Below, in pieces: positions 21,607 to 31,844 of a DNA stretch of 64,000 nucleotides (positions are counted from its first letter, which is position 1; the number at the start of each line of letters is the position of its first letter). The translations under genes were made by a program, and so were the position numbers. Where the stretch lies: assembly GCF_900230255.1 (NCBI RefSeq), contig NZ_OCNJ01000010.1, forward strand, positions 1 to 64,000, written 5' to 3'. Below the pieces are notes generated by a model that worked only from the letters and a program-made list of their open reading frames with translations, did not search any database and was not told the origin of the DNA. Origin of the DNA: Caenispirillum bisanense. GTDB lineage: Bacteria; Pseudomonadota; Alphaproteobacteria; Rhodospirillales; Rhodospirillaceae.

Positions 21607-21694
21607 TGTGCTGGACCGGGGCCGATGGCACACCCATATGGTCCGCAGACAAGGTGGGGCGATGGCCCGCCGTCCGGCAAGGGGAGAACAGCCC

Positions 21695-22807
21695 GTGACC
21701 CGCATCCGCATGCCGCGCCGCCGGACGCTCGCGTCCTTGACGACGGCGGCGGTGCGCCGGGTGGCGACCTTGCTCGCGGCGCTGCTGGCGCTGCTGGCGC
21801 TGCTTTCGGCCGCCGTCCCGGCAGCGGCGCAGGACGAGCCGGCGGAGCCGCATTTCTCGCGCATCGGCACCGGCCCGACGGGCGGCACCTATTTTCCCAT
21901 GGGCGGGCTGATCGCCAACGCCATTTCCAATCCGCCCGGCTCGCGCCCCTGCGACCGCGGCGGCAGCTGCGGCGTGCCGGGCCTGATCGCCGCCGCCGTC
22001 TCCACCAACGGCTCCGTCGCCAACGTCGAGGCGCTGGCCGCCGGCGCCATGGACTTGGCGCTGGTGCAGGCCGACGTCGCCTTCTGGGCGTGGAAGGGCG
22101 ACGGCATCTTCAGCAAGCGCGAGCCCATGGAGACGTTGCGCGCCCTCGGCTACCTCTACCCCGAGAGCATCCATCTGGTGGCGCGCGTCGAGTCGGGCAT
22201 CGAGACGGTCGCCGACCTGAAGGGCAAGCGGGTGTCGCTCGGCGAGGAGAAGTCGGGGACGCTGGTGGAAAGCCGCCTCATCCTCAACGCCTTCGGCCTC
22301 AAGACCAGCGAGTTGAAGCCCGTCTACCTGCGGCCCGGCCCATCCGCCGACCGCCTGGCGGCAGGCGATCTGGACGCCTTCTTCTACGTCGGCGGTGCCC
22401 CCGTGCAGGCCATCGCCGACATGGCGGTGGAGACGCCGGTGCGTCTGATCCCCATCGACGGACCGACCGGCGAGAAGCTGGTCGACGTCTTCCCCTATCT
22501 CTCGGCCAACGTCATCCCGGCCCGCACCTATCCGGGGCAGGAGACGGACGTGCCGACGCTCGCCGTCGGCGCCGTGCTGGTCACCACCTCGGCCATGCCC
22601 GAGGCGCTGGCCTACGGCATCACCCGCGCCCTGTGGCACCCGGTGAGCCTCGACCTCTACAAGCGCGGCCATGCCGCCGGGGCGCGGCTGTATCCGTCGC
22701 GCGCCATGGACAACACCGGCGTCCCCCTGCACGACGGCGCCGCCCGGTACTACACCGAGGCGGAGGAACTGGCCGCGCGGGAAAAGGCCTCGCCGCCCGC
22801 CCCCTGA
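21695..22807 (+). CDS. TAXI-family TRAP transporter solute receptor
   Basis: A 370-residue periplasmic protein with a long signal peptide (residues 1 to about 46, ending VPAAAQDE). The mature part carries the TAXI signature: RIGTGPTGGTYFPMGGLIANAIS, ELAAGAMDLALVQADV-like wording, and DLKGKRVSLGEEKSGT. TAXI receptors feed TRAP-type transporters, with substrates such as glutamate or dicarboxylates suggested. No DctQM-like permease lies next to it, so it is an orphan receptor here. Start GTG 21695 was chosen for the GGGAG ribosome site 8 bases ahead. Confidence 0.9.
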   Translation: MTRIRMPRRRTLASLTTAAVRRVATLLAALLALLALLSAAVPAAAQDEPAEPHFSRIGTGPTGGTYFPMGGLIANAISNPPGSRPCDRGGSCGVPGLIAAAVSTNGSVANVEALAAGAMDLALVQADVAFWAWKGDGIFSKREPMETLRALGYLYPESIHLVARVESGIETVADLKGKRVSLGEEKSGTLVESRLILNAFGLKTSELKPVYLRPGPSADRLAAGDLDAFFYVGGAPVQAIADMAVETPVRLIPIDGPTGEKLVDVFPYLSANVIPARTYPGQETDVPTLAVGAVLVTTSAMPEALAYGITRALWHPVSLDLYKRGHAAGARLYPSRAMDNTGVPLHDGAARYYTEAEELAAREKASPPAP

Positions 22808-22901
22808 CGCCGAATAGCCGTGGACCTGCCCGCGACGCCTCGGCACAATGCGTCGCGGACCTGATCATCGCCTGCAACAACGAAACCCTGGAGCACCGCC
22901 C

Positions 22902-24299
<1,398 letters not shown>

Positions 24300-24394
24300 A
24301 CGTTGCCGAAGGAACCGATTGGCGTTGCCGCAGGACGCGGGCTCCGCTAAACAGGTTCCGCTCACGGAACAAGCGGATGGAGCGAGGGGACAGC

Positions 24395-24769
24395 GTGGAC
24401 ATCAAACCCGTCGAGGCCCTGGACCTGTGGCGCGGCGCCATCGTCGAGAGCGTTCGGCGGGACGGCCCCGACCTGTCGGCGCGCCAGATGGCGCTGCTCC
24501 TCACCGTCTACATCACGCCGCCGCCGCACACGGTGCGGGGGCTCGCCGAGACGTTGAAAGTCTCCAAGCCCGCCGTCACCCGCGCCGTCGACCGCCTGGC
24601 GGAATACGGCCTAGTGAAGCGCAAGGTGGACGAGAAGGACCGCCGCAGCGTGCTCATCCAGCGCACCGTCAAGGGCTCTGTCTACCTGCGGGAATTCGGG
24701 GAAATGGTGGCCGCCGCCGCGCAGGCCTGCCGCGTCCCCGAGACCGAGGACGCTGCGTCGGGCGGTTGA
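24395..24769 (+). CDS. MarR-family transcriptional regulator
   Basis: A 124-residue winged-helix protein: LSARQMALLLTVYITPPPHTVRGLAETL, then SKPAVTRAVDRLAEYGLVKRKVDEKDRRSVLIQRTVKG, the typical recognition helix and wing of MarR/HTH_27 regulators. GTG 24395 has GAGGGGA 4 bases before it; ATG 24377 is a possible longer start. It probably controls itself or neighbouring genes, but no operator palindrome was identified. Ligand unknown. Confidence 0.88.
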   Translation: MDIKPVEALDLWRGAIVESVRRDGPDLSARQMALLLTVYITPPPHTVRGLAETLKVSKPAVTRAVDRLAEYGLVKRKVDEKDRRSVLIQRTVKGSVYLREFGEMVAAAAQACRVPETEDAASGG

Positions 24770-24926
24770 GCCGGGTGCCGTCGCGCCACCGGAAATAAAG
24801 TATACCGCCGACGGCGCGCTTTGCCGCGATAGTGCGGTTGCGCCATCATCGTCCCCGTCGAGACCTGCGCCGAAAGGCGGAACCGGATCGTCCGCCGCGC
24901 GGCGGACCGTCGCACGGGAGGACGGG

Positions 24927-25916
24927 ATGGGTGAGGGATTGGCCGCCGTGTGGCGGGCGGTGACGGGCGACGGCCAGTTCACCCCGCACGGGATGTGCCT
25001 GTTGTGGGATCCCGCCCTGGTGTGGACCATGGTGGCGTCGGACCTGCTGATCTTCCTCAGCTACTATTCCATCCCCATGGCCCTGTTCATCTTCCTGCGG
25101 CGGCGCCAGGATCTGCGGTTCCGCGGCATCTTCTATCTGGCCGGCTTCTTCGTGCTGGCCTGCGGCACCACCCACCTGATCTCCGTCCTCACCCTGTGGC
25201 AGCCGGCCTATTGGATCGCCGCCGCGGCCAAGCTGCTGACGGCCGCCGTGTCGGTGGCGACGGCGGTGGTCGCCTGGCCGCTGCTGCCCAAGGCCGTCGC
25301 CCTGCCGTCGCCGCAGCACCTGCAGGAGACGCGCCGCGCTCTGCTGGAAGCACGCGAGATGGCCGGCAAGGACCCGCTCACCGACCTGCCCAACCGCCGC
25401 GCCCTGCCGCAGGTGGCGGCGGTGCTGCGCCGCTCGCCGGCCAACCGGCCGGTGGCGGTCGCCATGGTGGACATCGACCTGTTCAAGTCGGTGAACGACA
25501 CCTTCGGCCACGGCATGGGGGATGCGCTGCTGCGCCACGTCGCCGACGTCATGCGGCGGTGCCTCGGGCCGTCGGATACGGTGGTGCGGTTCGGCGGCGA
25601 CGAGTTCGTGCTGGTGCTGCCCGATGCCGATGCCGAAGCCGGCGAGGCGGCCGTCGCCGCCCTGTGCCGGGCGGTCGCCGTGTCGCCCATCTGGTACGAG
25701 GGGCAGACGGTGCGCCTGACCGCCAGCGCCGGCGTCGCCGCCGGACGGGCGGGCGGCCTCGACCTCGAGGCGCTGATCCGCGAGGCGGACCGCGCATGCT
25801 ACCGCGCCAAGGCGGCCGGGCGGGACCGGGTGATGCTGGCGGGGGCCGAGGACGTGAGCGGCTGGATGGCCGGCGGCGACGCCTCCACCCCCGCCCCGAC
25901 ACCGGCCGGCGGCTGA
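24927..25916 (+). CDS. Diguanylate cyclase with ethylene-receptor-like membrane sensor
   Basis: Residues 17-125 form a three-helix membrane domain closely resembling plant ETR1: PHGMCLLWDPALVW, SDLLIFLSYYSIPMALFIF and VLACGTTHLISVLTLW. Cys79 and His83 match the ETR1 pair that binds Cu(I) and ethylene; Asp39 and Tyr46/47 also fit. A short linker leads to a GGDEF domain (from about 148: DPLTDLPNRRAL, DIDLFKSVNDTFGHGMGD, intact GGDEF at 223-227), so c-di-GMP synthesis is expected. The RxxD inhibitory site is missing (GPSD). ATG 24927 has GGGAGGACGGG ahead. The ligand is an inference. Confidence 0.93.
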   Translation: MGEGLAAVWRAVTGDGQFTPHGMCLLWDPALVWTMVASDLLIFLSYYSIPMALFIFLRRRQDLRFRGIFYLAGFFVLACGTTHLISVLTLWQPAYWIAAAAKLLTAAVSVATAVVAWPLLPKAVALPSPQHLQETRRALLEAREMAGKDPLTDLPNRRALPQVAAVLRRSPANRPVAVAMVDIDLFKSVNDTFGHGMGDALLRHVADVMRRCLGPSDTVVRFGGDEFVLVLPDADAEAGEAAVAALCRAVAVSPIWYEGQTVRLTASAGVAAGRAGGLDLEALIREADRACYRAKAAGRDRVMLAGAEDVSGWMAGGDASTPAPTPAGG

Positions 25917-25953
25917 AGCACGGCGGGGCGCGTCGGGCGCCCCCGGCGGATCG

Positions 25954-26232
25954 TCAGCGGGTGTAGATGGACTTGACCAGTTCGGTCAGGGTGACGCCGA
26001 TGCGGTCGCCTTCGGTGATGACCACCTCGCCGCGCGCCACCAGGATTTCGTTGGCGAAGATCTCGACCGGCTGGTTGGTGCGCTGGTCCAGTTCCACCAC
26101 GGCGCCGCGGCCCAGCTTCAGCAGCTGGTTGACGCGCAGCGACGACTTGCCGAGCACCACGGAGATCTCGACCGGCACCTTGTAGATGGCATCGAGAGCG
26201 CCGCTCTCGCCGAGGGTCATGTCGTCGCTCAT
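25954..26232 (-). CDS. fliN: Flagellar motor switch protein FliN
   Basis: A 92-residue SpoA (surface presentation of antigens)-domain protein: YKVPVEISVVLGKSSLRVNQLLKLGRGAVVELD, then VEIFANEILVARGEVVITEGDRIGVTLTELV, matching FliN of the flagellar C-ring, which controls rotation direction. ATG 26232 is preferred to the upstream ATG at 26247 because family members begin with MSD-like residues. No other flagellar genes flank it in the window, so it is separated from the main motor operon or the operon lies elsewhere. Confidence 0.93.
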   Translation of the reverse strand: MSDDMTLGESGALDAIYKVPVEISVVLGKSSLRVNQLLKLGRGAVVELDQRTNQPVEIFANEILVARGEVVITEGDRIGVTLTELVKSIYTR

Positions 26233-26322
26233 GGGGACCGCGCGCATTCCGGGGGTGACAGGCTTGCGCCCAATATGACCCCCGGCGCGGTTAAAGGGAA
26301 GTAAAGGGTGCGACGGATCGCC

Positions 26323-26997
26323 TCATTGCGCCGCGAACAGGCTGTAGGTGGCGGTCGCCGAGCCGCTGGCGAGCACGTGCCCGGCCATGGCCGCCGTCAC
26401 CGCCGCCACATCGGCCTCGGCCGGCAGGTCGAGGCGGGCGACGTCGAGGGCGGAGACCGTCACCACGTAGCGGTGCGTCCGGGCGTCGTTGGCGGGCGGG
26501 CAGGGCCCGTCCCAGCCGCCGTGGGCGCCGTCGCCGAAGAAGCCACCGAAGTCGTTGGCGTGGCGCGTGCCGTGGCCCACCGGGCCGACGTCCTTGCGGG
26601 TCGGCGCGGCGACGTCGCCTTCCGCCCCCTCGGCCAGCGTGGTCACGGTCGCCGGCACGTCGGCCAGCACCCAGTGGTGGGCCGTCACCCGCGGCGCATC
26701 GGCGGCGATGACGACGCCCGGCACGTTGGCCTTCTCGGCGAACTCGGCCGGCACGTCGGGATCGTGGGCGAGAACCACGAAGGACTGCGTGCCCGCCGGC
26801 GCCCCCGACCACGACAGCGCCGGGCTGACGTTGGCGCCGTAGCCGTCGGCGATGCAGAAGGCGTGGCGGGAGTCGAGCACCCCGTCGGCACCGACGCCGC
26901 CGAGCCGCACCGCGAGGTCGGCGGCGGCGGCCGGGGTCGCGGTGGCGGCGACGGTCAGGGCCAGGGAGAGGGCCAGGGAAACGCGGCGGAGGATCAT
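26323..26997 (-). CDS. Exported YbhB/YbcL-type PEBP protein
   Basis: A 224-residue protein with a signal peptide (ending ATPAAAADL, about residue 26) followed by a phosphatidylethanolamine-binding fold: NVSPALSWSGAPAGTQSFVVLAHDPDVP, AHHWVLADVPATV and HRYVVTVSALD. Bacterial YbhB/YbcL-like proteins have this Asp-Pro-Asp ligand site; their role is unclear. AGGAG lies 9 bases before the start. It diverges from an AraC-type regulator gene across a 117-base region, so control by that regulator is plausible but unproved. Confidence 0.9.
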   Translation of the reverse strand: MILRRVSLALSLALTVAATATPAAAADLAVRLGGVGADGVLDSRHAFCIADGYGANVSPALSWSGAPAGTQSFVVLAHDPDVPAEFAEKANVPGVVIAADAPRVTAHHWVLADVPATVTTLAEGAEGDVAAPTRKDVGPVGHGTRHANDFGGFFGDGAHGGWDGPCPPANDARTHRYVVTVSALDVARLDLPAEADVAAVTAAMAGHVLASGSATATYSLFAAQ

Positions 26998-27114
26998 GAT
27001 CGTCTGCTCCTGCTGGATTGATCCGATGCCAGGAGCCTAGCCGGGCCGGGGCTGGACCGGCGTGCCGATCCGGTCAACAATGGTGCGAAGACGATCATCC
27101 TGCCGAGGCGCCGC

Positions 27115-27963
27115 ATGGACCTGCTGCCCGCCCTGCGCCCGCTCGCCGAGCGCCTGCCCACGACGCCCGCCTGGCTCGGCCACGGCGCCGCCTTCAGCCG
27201 CATCGTGACCCGGCGGTGGGAGCGGGTGGGGGTGGTCGCGCCCGCCAATCCCTGCCTCATCGCCGTGCTGTCGGGCACCAAGAGCGTCGTGCGCGACGGC
27301 GTCGATCATCGCCTGACGGCGCCCAGCCTGCTCCTGCTGGCGCCCGACGAGGCGGTGACCGTGGTCAACGAGCCCGACCCGGCGAGCGGCCTCTATCTGG
27401 CGGTGGCGGTGGAGTTCGGGCCCGACACCCTGCGCCGCATCGCCACGCGGCGGCTCGCGGCCCCGGCCCGCGGCGCCGACGACCTGCGGGTGCGGCCCGA
27501 CCGGGCGGTGGTGGAGGCGCTGGTGCACGCCCTGGACGGTCTGACGGCGCCGGACGGCCTGTCCGAGTCGGTGCTGGAGGCGCGGGTGGTGGAACTGCTG
27601 ACGGCCCTGGTGGAGGCCGGCCACGGCCGGCGCCTGTTCGCCCGCACCCTGGGCGACGTGGCGGCGCGGGTGCGCTCCGTGCTCGCCGTCGATCCGGCGG
27701 CGCCGGCGACGGCCGCGACGGTGGCCGCCGCCCTGCACATGAGCGTCGCCACCCTGCACCGCCGCCTGCGGGCGCAGAAGACCGGCTTCCAGGCCCTGCG
27801 CGACGCGGTACGCCTCGACCTCGCAACCGACCGGCTGGCCGCCGGCGCGCCGGTGAAGGACGTGGCGGCGGCCTGCGGCTTCGCCTCCGCCGGGCGCTTC
27901 GCCGCCTGGTTCCGCAGCCGCACCGGCCGCGTGCCGTCGGCCGTCCGCCGCCCCGCCGCGTGA
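27115..27963 (+). CDS. AraC-family transcriptional regulator
   Basis: The 282-residue protein has an N-terminal cupin-like sensor of the AraC_N type (VLSGTKSVVRDGVDHRLTAPSLLLLAPDEAVTVVNEP) and a C-terminal double helix-turn-helix: VAAALHMSVATLHRRLRAQKTGFQ and DVAAACGFASAGRFAAWFRSRTGRVPSAVRR. It is close to the ligand-responsive AraC_N group often paired with a divergently encoded target. Effector unknown. It transcribes away from the PEBP gene. Confidence 0.9.
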   Translation: MDLLPALRPLAERLPTTPAWLGHGAAFSRIVTRRWERVGVVAPANPCLIAVLSGTKSVVRDGVDHRLTAPSLLLLAPDEAVTVVNEPDPASGLYLAVAVEFGPDTLRRIATRRLAAPARGADDLRVRPDRAVVEALVHALDGLTAPDGLSESVLEARVVELLTALVEAGHGRRLFARTLGDVAARVRSVLAVDPAAPATAATVAAALHMSVATLHRRLRAQKTGFQALRDAVRLDLATDRLAAGAPVKDVAAACGFASAGRFAAWFRSRTGRVPSAVRRPAA

Positions 27964-28043
27964 TCCACCGCAAGAAGGGGTGAACCGGTGCGGGGTTCGG
28001 GCGTATCCTGCCGGTCTGACTCAACCGCGGGAGGCACCCGTCC

Positions 28044-28487
28044 ATGAGCATCATTCAGGAATTCAAGGAATTCGCCATCAAGGGCAACGTGGTGGAGCTG
28101 GCCGTGGCGGTGGTGATCGGCACCGCCTTCGGCGCCATCACCAACTCGCTGGTGCGCGACGTCATCATGCCGCCCATCGGCTGGGCCACCGGCGGCATCG
28201 ACTTCTCCGACCTGTTCATCGCCCTGGACGGCGCCACCTACGCCTCGCTGGCCGAGGCGACGGCGGCCGGCGCGCCCACCGTCAACTACGGCGTCTTCAT
28301 CAACACGGTGCTGAACTTCCTCATCGTCGCCTGGGCGCTGTTCCTGGTGGTGCGCACCATGAACCGCCTGAAGCGCCAGAAGGAGGAGGTGCCCGCCGCC
28401 GCGCCCGAACCGCCGCCGCGCCCGCACGCCGAAGTGCTGCTGGAGGAGATCCGCGATCTGCTGAAGGAGCGCGCCGGGCGACCTTGA
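28044..28487 (+). CDS. mscL: Large-conductance mechanosensitive channel MscL
   Basis: A 147-residue inner-membrane channel: N-terminal helix [30 protein letters not shown], first transmembrane helix with the constriction glycines, a periplasmic loop, the second helix [17 protein letters not shown] and a charged C-terminal bundle. It opens as a pentamer under membrane tension to release solutes on hypo-osmotic shock. The periplasmic loop is somewhat longer than in E. coli and includes [22 protein letters not shown] ribosome site is present. Confidence 0.97.
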   Translation: MSIIQEFKEFAIKGNVVELAVAVVIGTAFGAITNSLVRDVIMPPIGWATGGIDFSDLFIALDGATYASLAEATAAGAPTVNYGVFINTVLNFLIVAWALFLVVRTMNRLKRQKEEVPAAAPEPPPRPHAEVLLEEIRDLLKERAGRP

Positions 28488-28559
28488 GCCGCCCCTCCCG
28501 CGTTCCCAGGTGAGAGCCTCCGCTCGTCGCCGACCCATCACCGCCAGGGAGATCTGCCC

Positions 28560-29963
<1,404 letters not shown>

Positions 29964-29972
29964 GGGGGAGCG

Positions 29973-30049
29973 TGGTGCGCCCGGCGGGATTCGAACCCAC
30001 GGCCCCCGGATTAGGAATCCGGTGCTCTATCCGGCTGAGCTACGGGCGC
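29973..30049 (-). tRNA. tRNA-Arg (CCT anticodon)
   Basis: Read on the minus strand this is a full cloverleaf: acceptor GCGCCCG pairing with CGGGCGC, D-arm AGCTCAGCCGGATAGAGC, anticodon stem CCGGA/TCCGG enclosing TTCCTAA with CCT at 30015-30013, a T-arm containing GGTTCGAATCC, discriminator A and an encoded CCA (29975-29973). CCT reads AGG codons, which are rare in a genome with this base composition. Confidence 0.97.
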
Positions 30050-30093
30050 AGTGGGGTGGACCTTACCGACTCCCGGCGCCTGCGGCAAGACCG

Positions 30094-30381
30094 TCAGGCG
30101 GCGGGGCCTGCGTGATCCCCGGCGGCGAGGCAGGCGGCGGGCCAATCGGCGGCGGTGGTGCACCCGTTGATGATCGCAATCAACGGAGCGAGAGCCGGGC
30201 AATGGGTCCGACAGGATACCACGGCCAGTGCCGCCTCCGTCGCCGCGTCGAGCAGATTGAGGCGTGGCAGCCCGCCCTGTACCGCCACGAGAGGTGCCGC
30301 GACCTCGCCGCAGCATGGCTGACAATGCTCGCGCGCCCGCTCCAACTCTCCTAGAAGACTCGCAATGCGGTCGCTGGTCAT
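30094..30381 (-). CDS. Small cysteine-containing hypothetical protein
   Basis: A 95-residue protein not recognised from any family. It contains seven cysteines, including CQPCC near the start and a CRTHC pair, so metal binding or disulfides are possible. GGGGA lies about 9 bases before ATG 30381. It lies between the tRNA-Arg gene and a divergent LuxR-type regulator, with its start within about 110 bases of that regulator's start. Reality of the gene is supported by start signal and length but not by homology. Confidence 0.5.
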   Translation of the reverse strand: MTSDRIASLLGELERAREHCQPCCGEVAAPLVAVQGGLPRLNLLDAATEAALAVVSCRTHCPALAPLIAIINGCTTAADWPAACLAAGDHAGPAA

Positions 30382-30492
30382 CCCTCGATCCCCGGCCGTA
30401 AGGTGGCTGTTGTCGACAGCATACGGTGTCGGTGGTATGGACACCATTGGGGGATAATCCCCACCGGGACGGGTGGAGAGGGGGAAACGAGC

Positions 30493-31170
30493 TTGCGCTC
30501 GGTCGCTACACGCAGGCATCTCGACGAGTTGGACGACGCCGTGCTGCGGGAGGCGACCAGCCGGTGGCTTGCTTGCGGCGGCGCTGCGGAACCGACGCGG
30601 GAAGCCCTGCGGGCGCTCGATCTGCCGGCGGACGGTCTGACCAACCTCTACGGGCTGGACCTGACGGCCGAAAACCCCCTCGGTTTCGCTGCCCGCATCG
30701 TCGAGCAGAGCTTCGACATGCAGGGCTCGCTGGAGACACTCGGCGACTATCCCGATCGCGAGTACATCCTGGATAGCGTCGCTCCGCATTATGCCGCCGC
30801 ACGCGACGAGGCGACTGCCGCCCTTTGGCGGGTGCGGACCATGATCCAGCGCCGTTACGCCGTGTACGATCGCCTCATCCTGCCGAGCCCCGACGGTCGT
30901 GCCTGTCTGTCGGTCTCGCGGGTGCGGCTGCTGGTGGAGGATGCCGTCATGCCCGATGCTCCCGACCTGACGGCGCGGGAGCGCCAGTGCCTCGGACTGC
31001 TGGCCTCGGGCCTCACCGTCAAGGAGATGGCCCACGCCCTCGGGCTGTCGCCCCGAACCGTGGAGAAACACGTAGAAAGCCTGAAGCGCCGCTTCGGCGC
31101 ACGCACCACCGCTCAGGCCGTGGCGCGCGCGCTGTTGGCCGACATGGCGTGTGCCGACGAGGGACGGTGA
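30493..31170 (+). CDS. LuxR-type HTH transcriptional regulator
   Basis: The C-terminal part is a clear LuxR/NarL-type helix-turn-helix: LTARERQCLGLLASGLTVKEMAHALGLSPRTVEKHVESLKRRF. The N-terminal 150 residues (including GLDLTAENPLGFAARIVEQSF) may be a PAS-like sensor but I cannot assign it. No receiver domain is present. A TTG start at 30493 is proposed because GAGAGGGGGAAAC precedes it; GTG 30403 would add 30 residues with no good ribosome site. The target genes are unknown; the small Cys-containing gene is transcribed divergently. Confidence 0.8.
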   Translation: MRSVATRRHLDELDDAVLREATSRWLACGGAAEPTREALRALDLPADGLTNLYGLDLTAENPLGFAARIVEQSFDMQGSLETLGDYPDREYILDSVAPHYAAARDEATAALWRVRTMIQRRYAVYDRLILPSPDGRACLSVSRVRLLVEDAVMPDAPDLTARERQCLGLLASGLTVKEMAHALGLSPRTVEKHVESLKRRFGARTTAQAVARALLADMACADEGR

Positions 31171-31302
31171 GCCAGCCCTCTCCACCCCCTCCGATTTCCA
31201 CCTTTTTCCAAACATCGTATCCGGAGTCGCCGTTGCCGCGGCGGCTCCCCATGGGCCACCCTGGCAGTCGGAGGGGGACAGTCGGATGCCAGGAGATCGC
31301 CC

Positions 31303-31587
31303 ATGTCCATCGTCGTGTCCCTCGACAGCCACCCCGTCTTCCAGCGGCGGCGGCTCGCCCGGCAGGCCCGCGACCTCGCCGCGGATTGCCGTGCCATGGG
31401 CCGCACCCTCGACGAGATGCACGCCGCTCTGGTCGACTTCGACCACTGCCTGGATGCCTGCGTCCGGACCCTCGCTCCCACCCGTGCCGAGACCCGCCGG
31501 ACGCTGGCGGCGCTCGACAGCGGCGACGTCGCGGCCATGGAGGCGGTGCGCGACGGCATCCTGCGGCGCCGCGCCGCCTGCCGCTGA
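31303..31587 (+). CDS. Small helical hypothetical protein
   Basis: A 94-residue, largely helical and charged protein with no recognised family. AGGAG lies 8 bases before ATG 31303. It contains an RRRLARQARDLAADCRAMGRTLDEMHAALVDFD-like amphipathic helix pattern and ends RRRAACR. The 132-base gap before it, following the LuxR-type gene, contains no obvious terminator, so co-transcription is possible. It lies just upstream of the trp promoter. Confidence 0.55.
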   Translation: MSIVVSLDSHPVFQRRRLARQARDLAADCRAMGRTLDEMHAALVDFDHCLDACVRTLAPTRAETRRTLAALDSGDVAAMEAVRDGILRRRAACR

Positions 31588-31593
31588 GGGCGC

Positions 31594-31622
31594 TTGACAC
31601 GCAACCGGCACGGGCGCACCAT
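31594..31622 (+). promoter_or_regulatory. Promoter of the trp leader and trpE(G)
   Basis: A perfect TTGACA (31594-31599), then a 17-base spacer and CACCAT (31617-31622). A start of transcription 7-8 bases after the -10 box falls on or beside the A of the trpL ATG at 31630, implying a leaderless leader-peptide mRNA, as recalled for the rhizobial trpE(G) gene. Confidence 0.75.
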
Positions 31623-31629
31623 CGCCGCC

Positions 31630-31692
31630 ATGAGCACGCACCGCGCCCATACCGCCCGCCGCCTGGCCGGGCTCTGGTGGCGCCCCGTCTGA
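31630..31692 (+). CDS. trpL: trp operon leader peptide TrpL
   Basis: A 20-residue reading frame ending LAGLWWRPV, with two adjacent tryptophan codons (TGGTGG at 31675-31680) just before the stop at 31690-31692. It lies 152 bases upstream of trpE(G). Tandem Trp codons before a terminator hairpin are the hallmark of transcription attenuation: when charged Trp-tRNA is scarce the ribosome stalls there and transcription continues. There is no ribosome site, in keeping with a leaderless mRNA starting at the ATG. In rhizobia the equivalent leader is also released as a small RNA and peptide. Confidence 0.88.
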   Translation: MSTHRAHTARRLAGLWWRPV

Positions 31693-31757
31693 CGGGGCGA
31701 GCCTCAGCGCGTGTGTGAACGCCGGCCGCCTCGGGGACGAGGCGGCTGTCGTGTTTT
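31681..31757 (+). terminator. trp attenuator hairpins
   Basis: A first palindrome, CGCCCCGTC-T-GACGGGGCG (31681-31699), overlaps the end of trpL. A second, GCCGCCTCG-GGGA-CGAGGCGGC (31725-31746), is followed by a T-rich stretch, TGTCGTGTTTT, and should act as the intrinsic terminator. The exact antiterminator pairing was not resolved by eye. Confidence 0.75.
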
Positions 31758-31844
31758 CGGACATCTCAGACGACCGCACTGCCGGCCCGCGCGGCCGCCT
31801 CTCCCCGGATCCCCTCGCAAGACCCCGGAGAGAGAGCGAACCCC

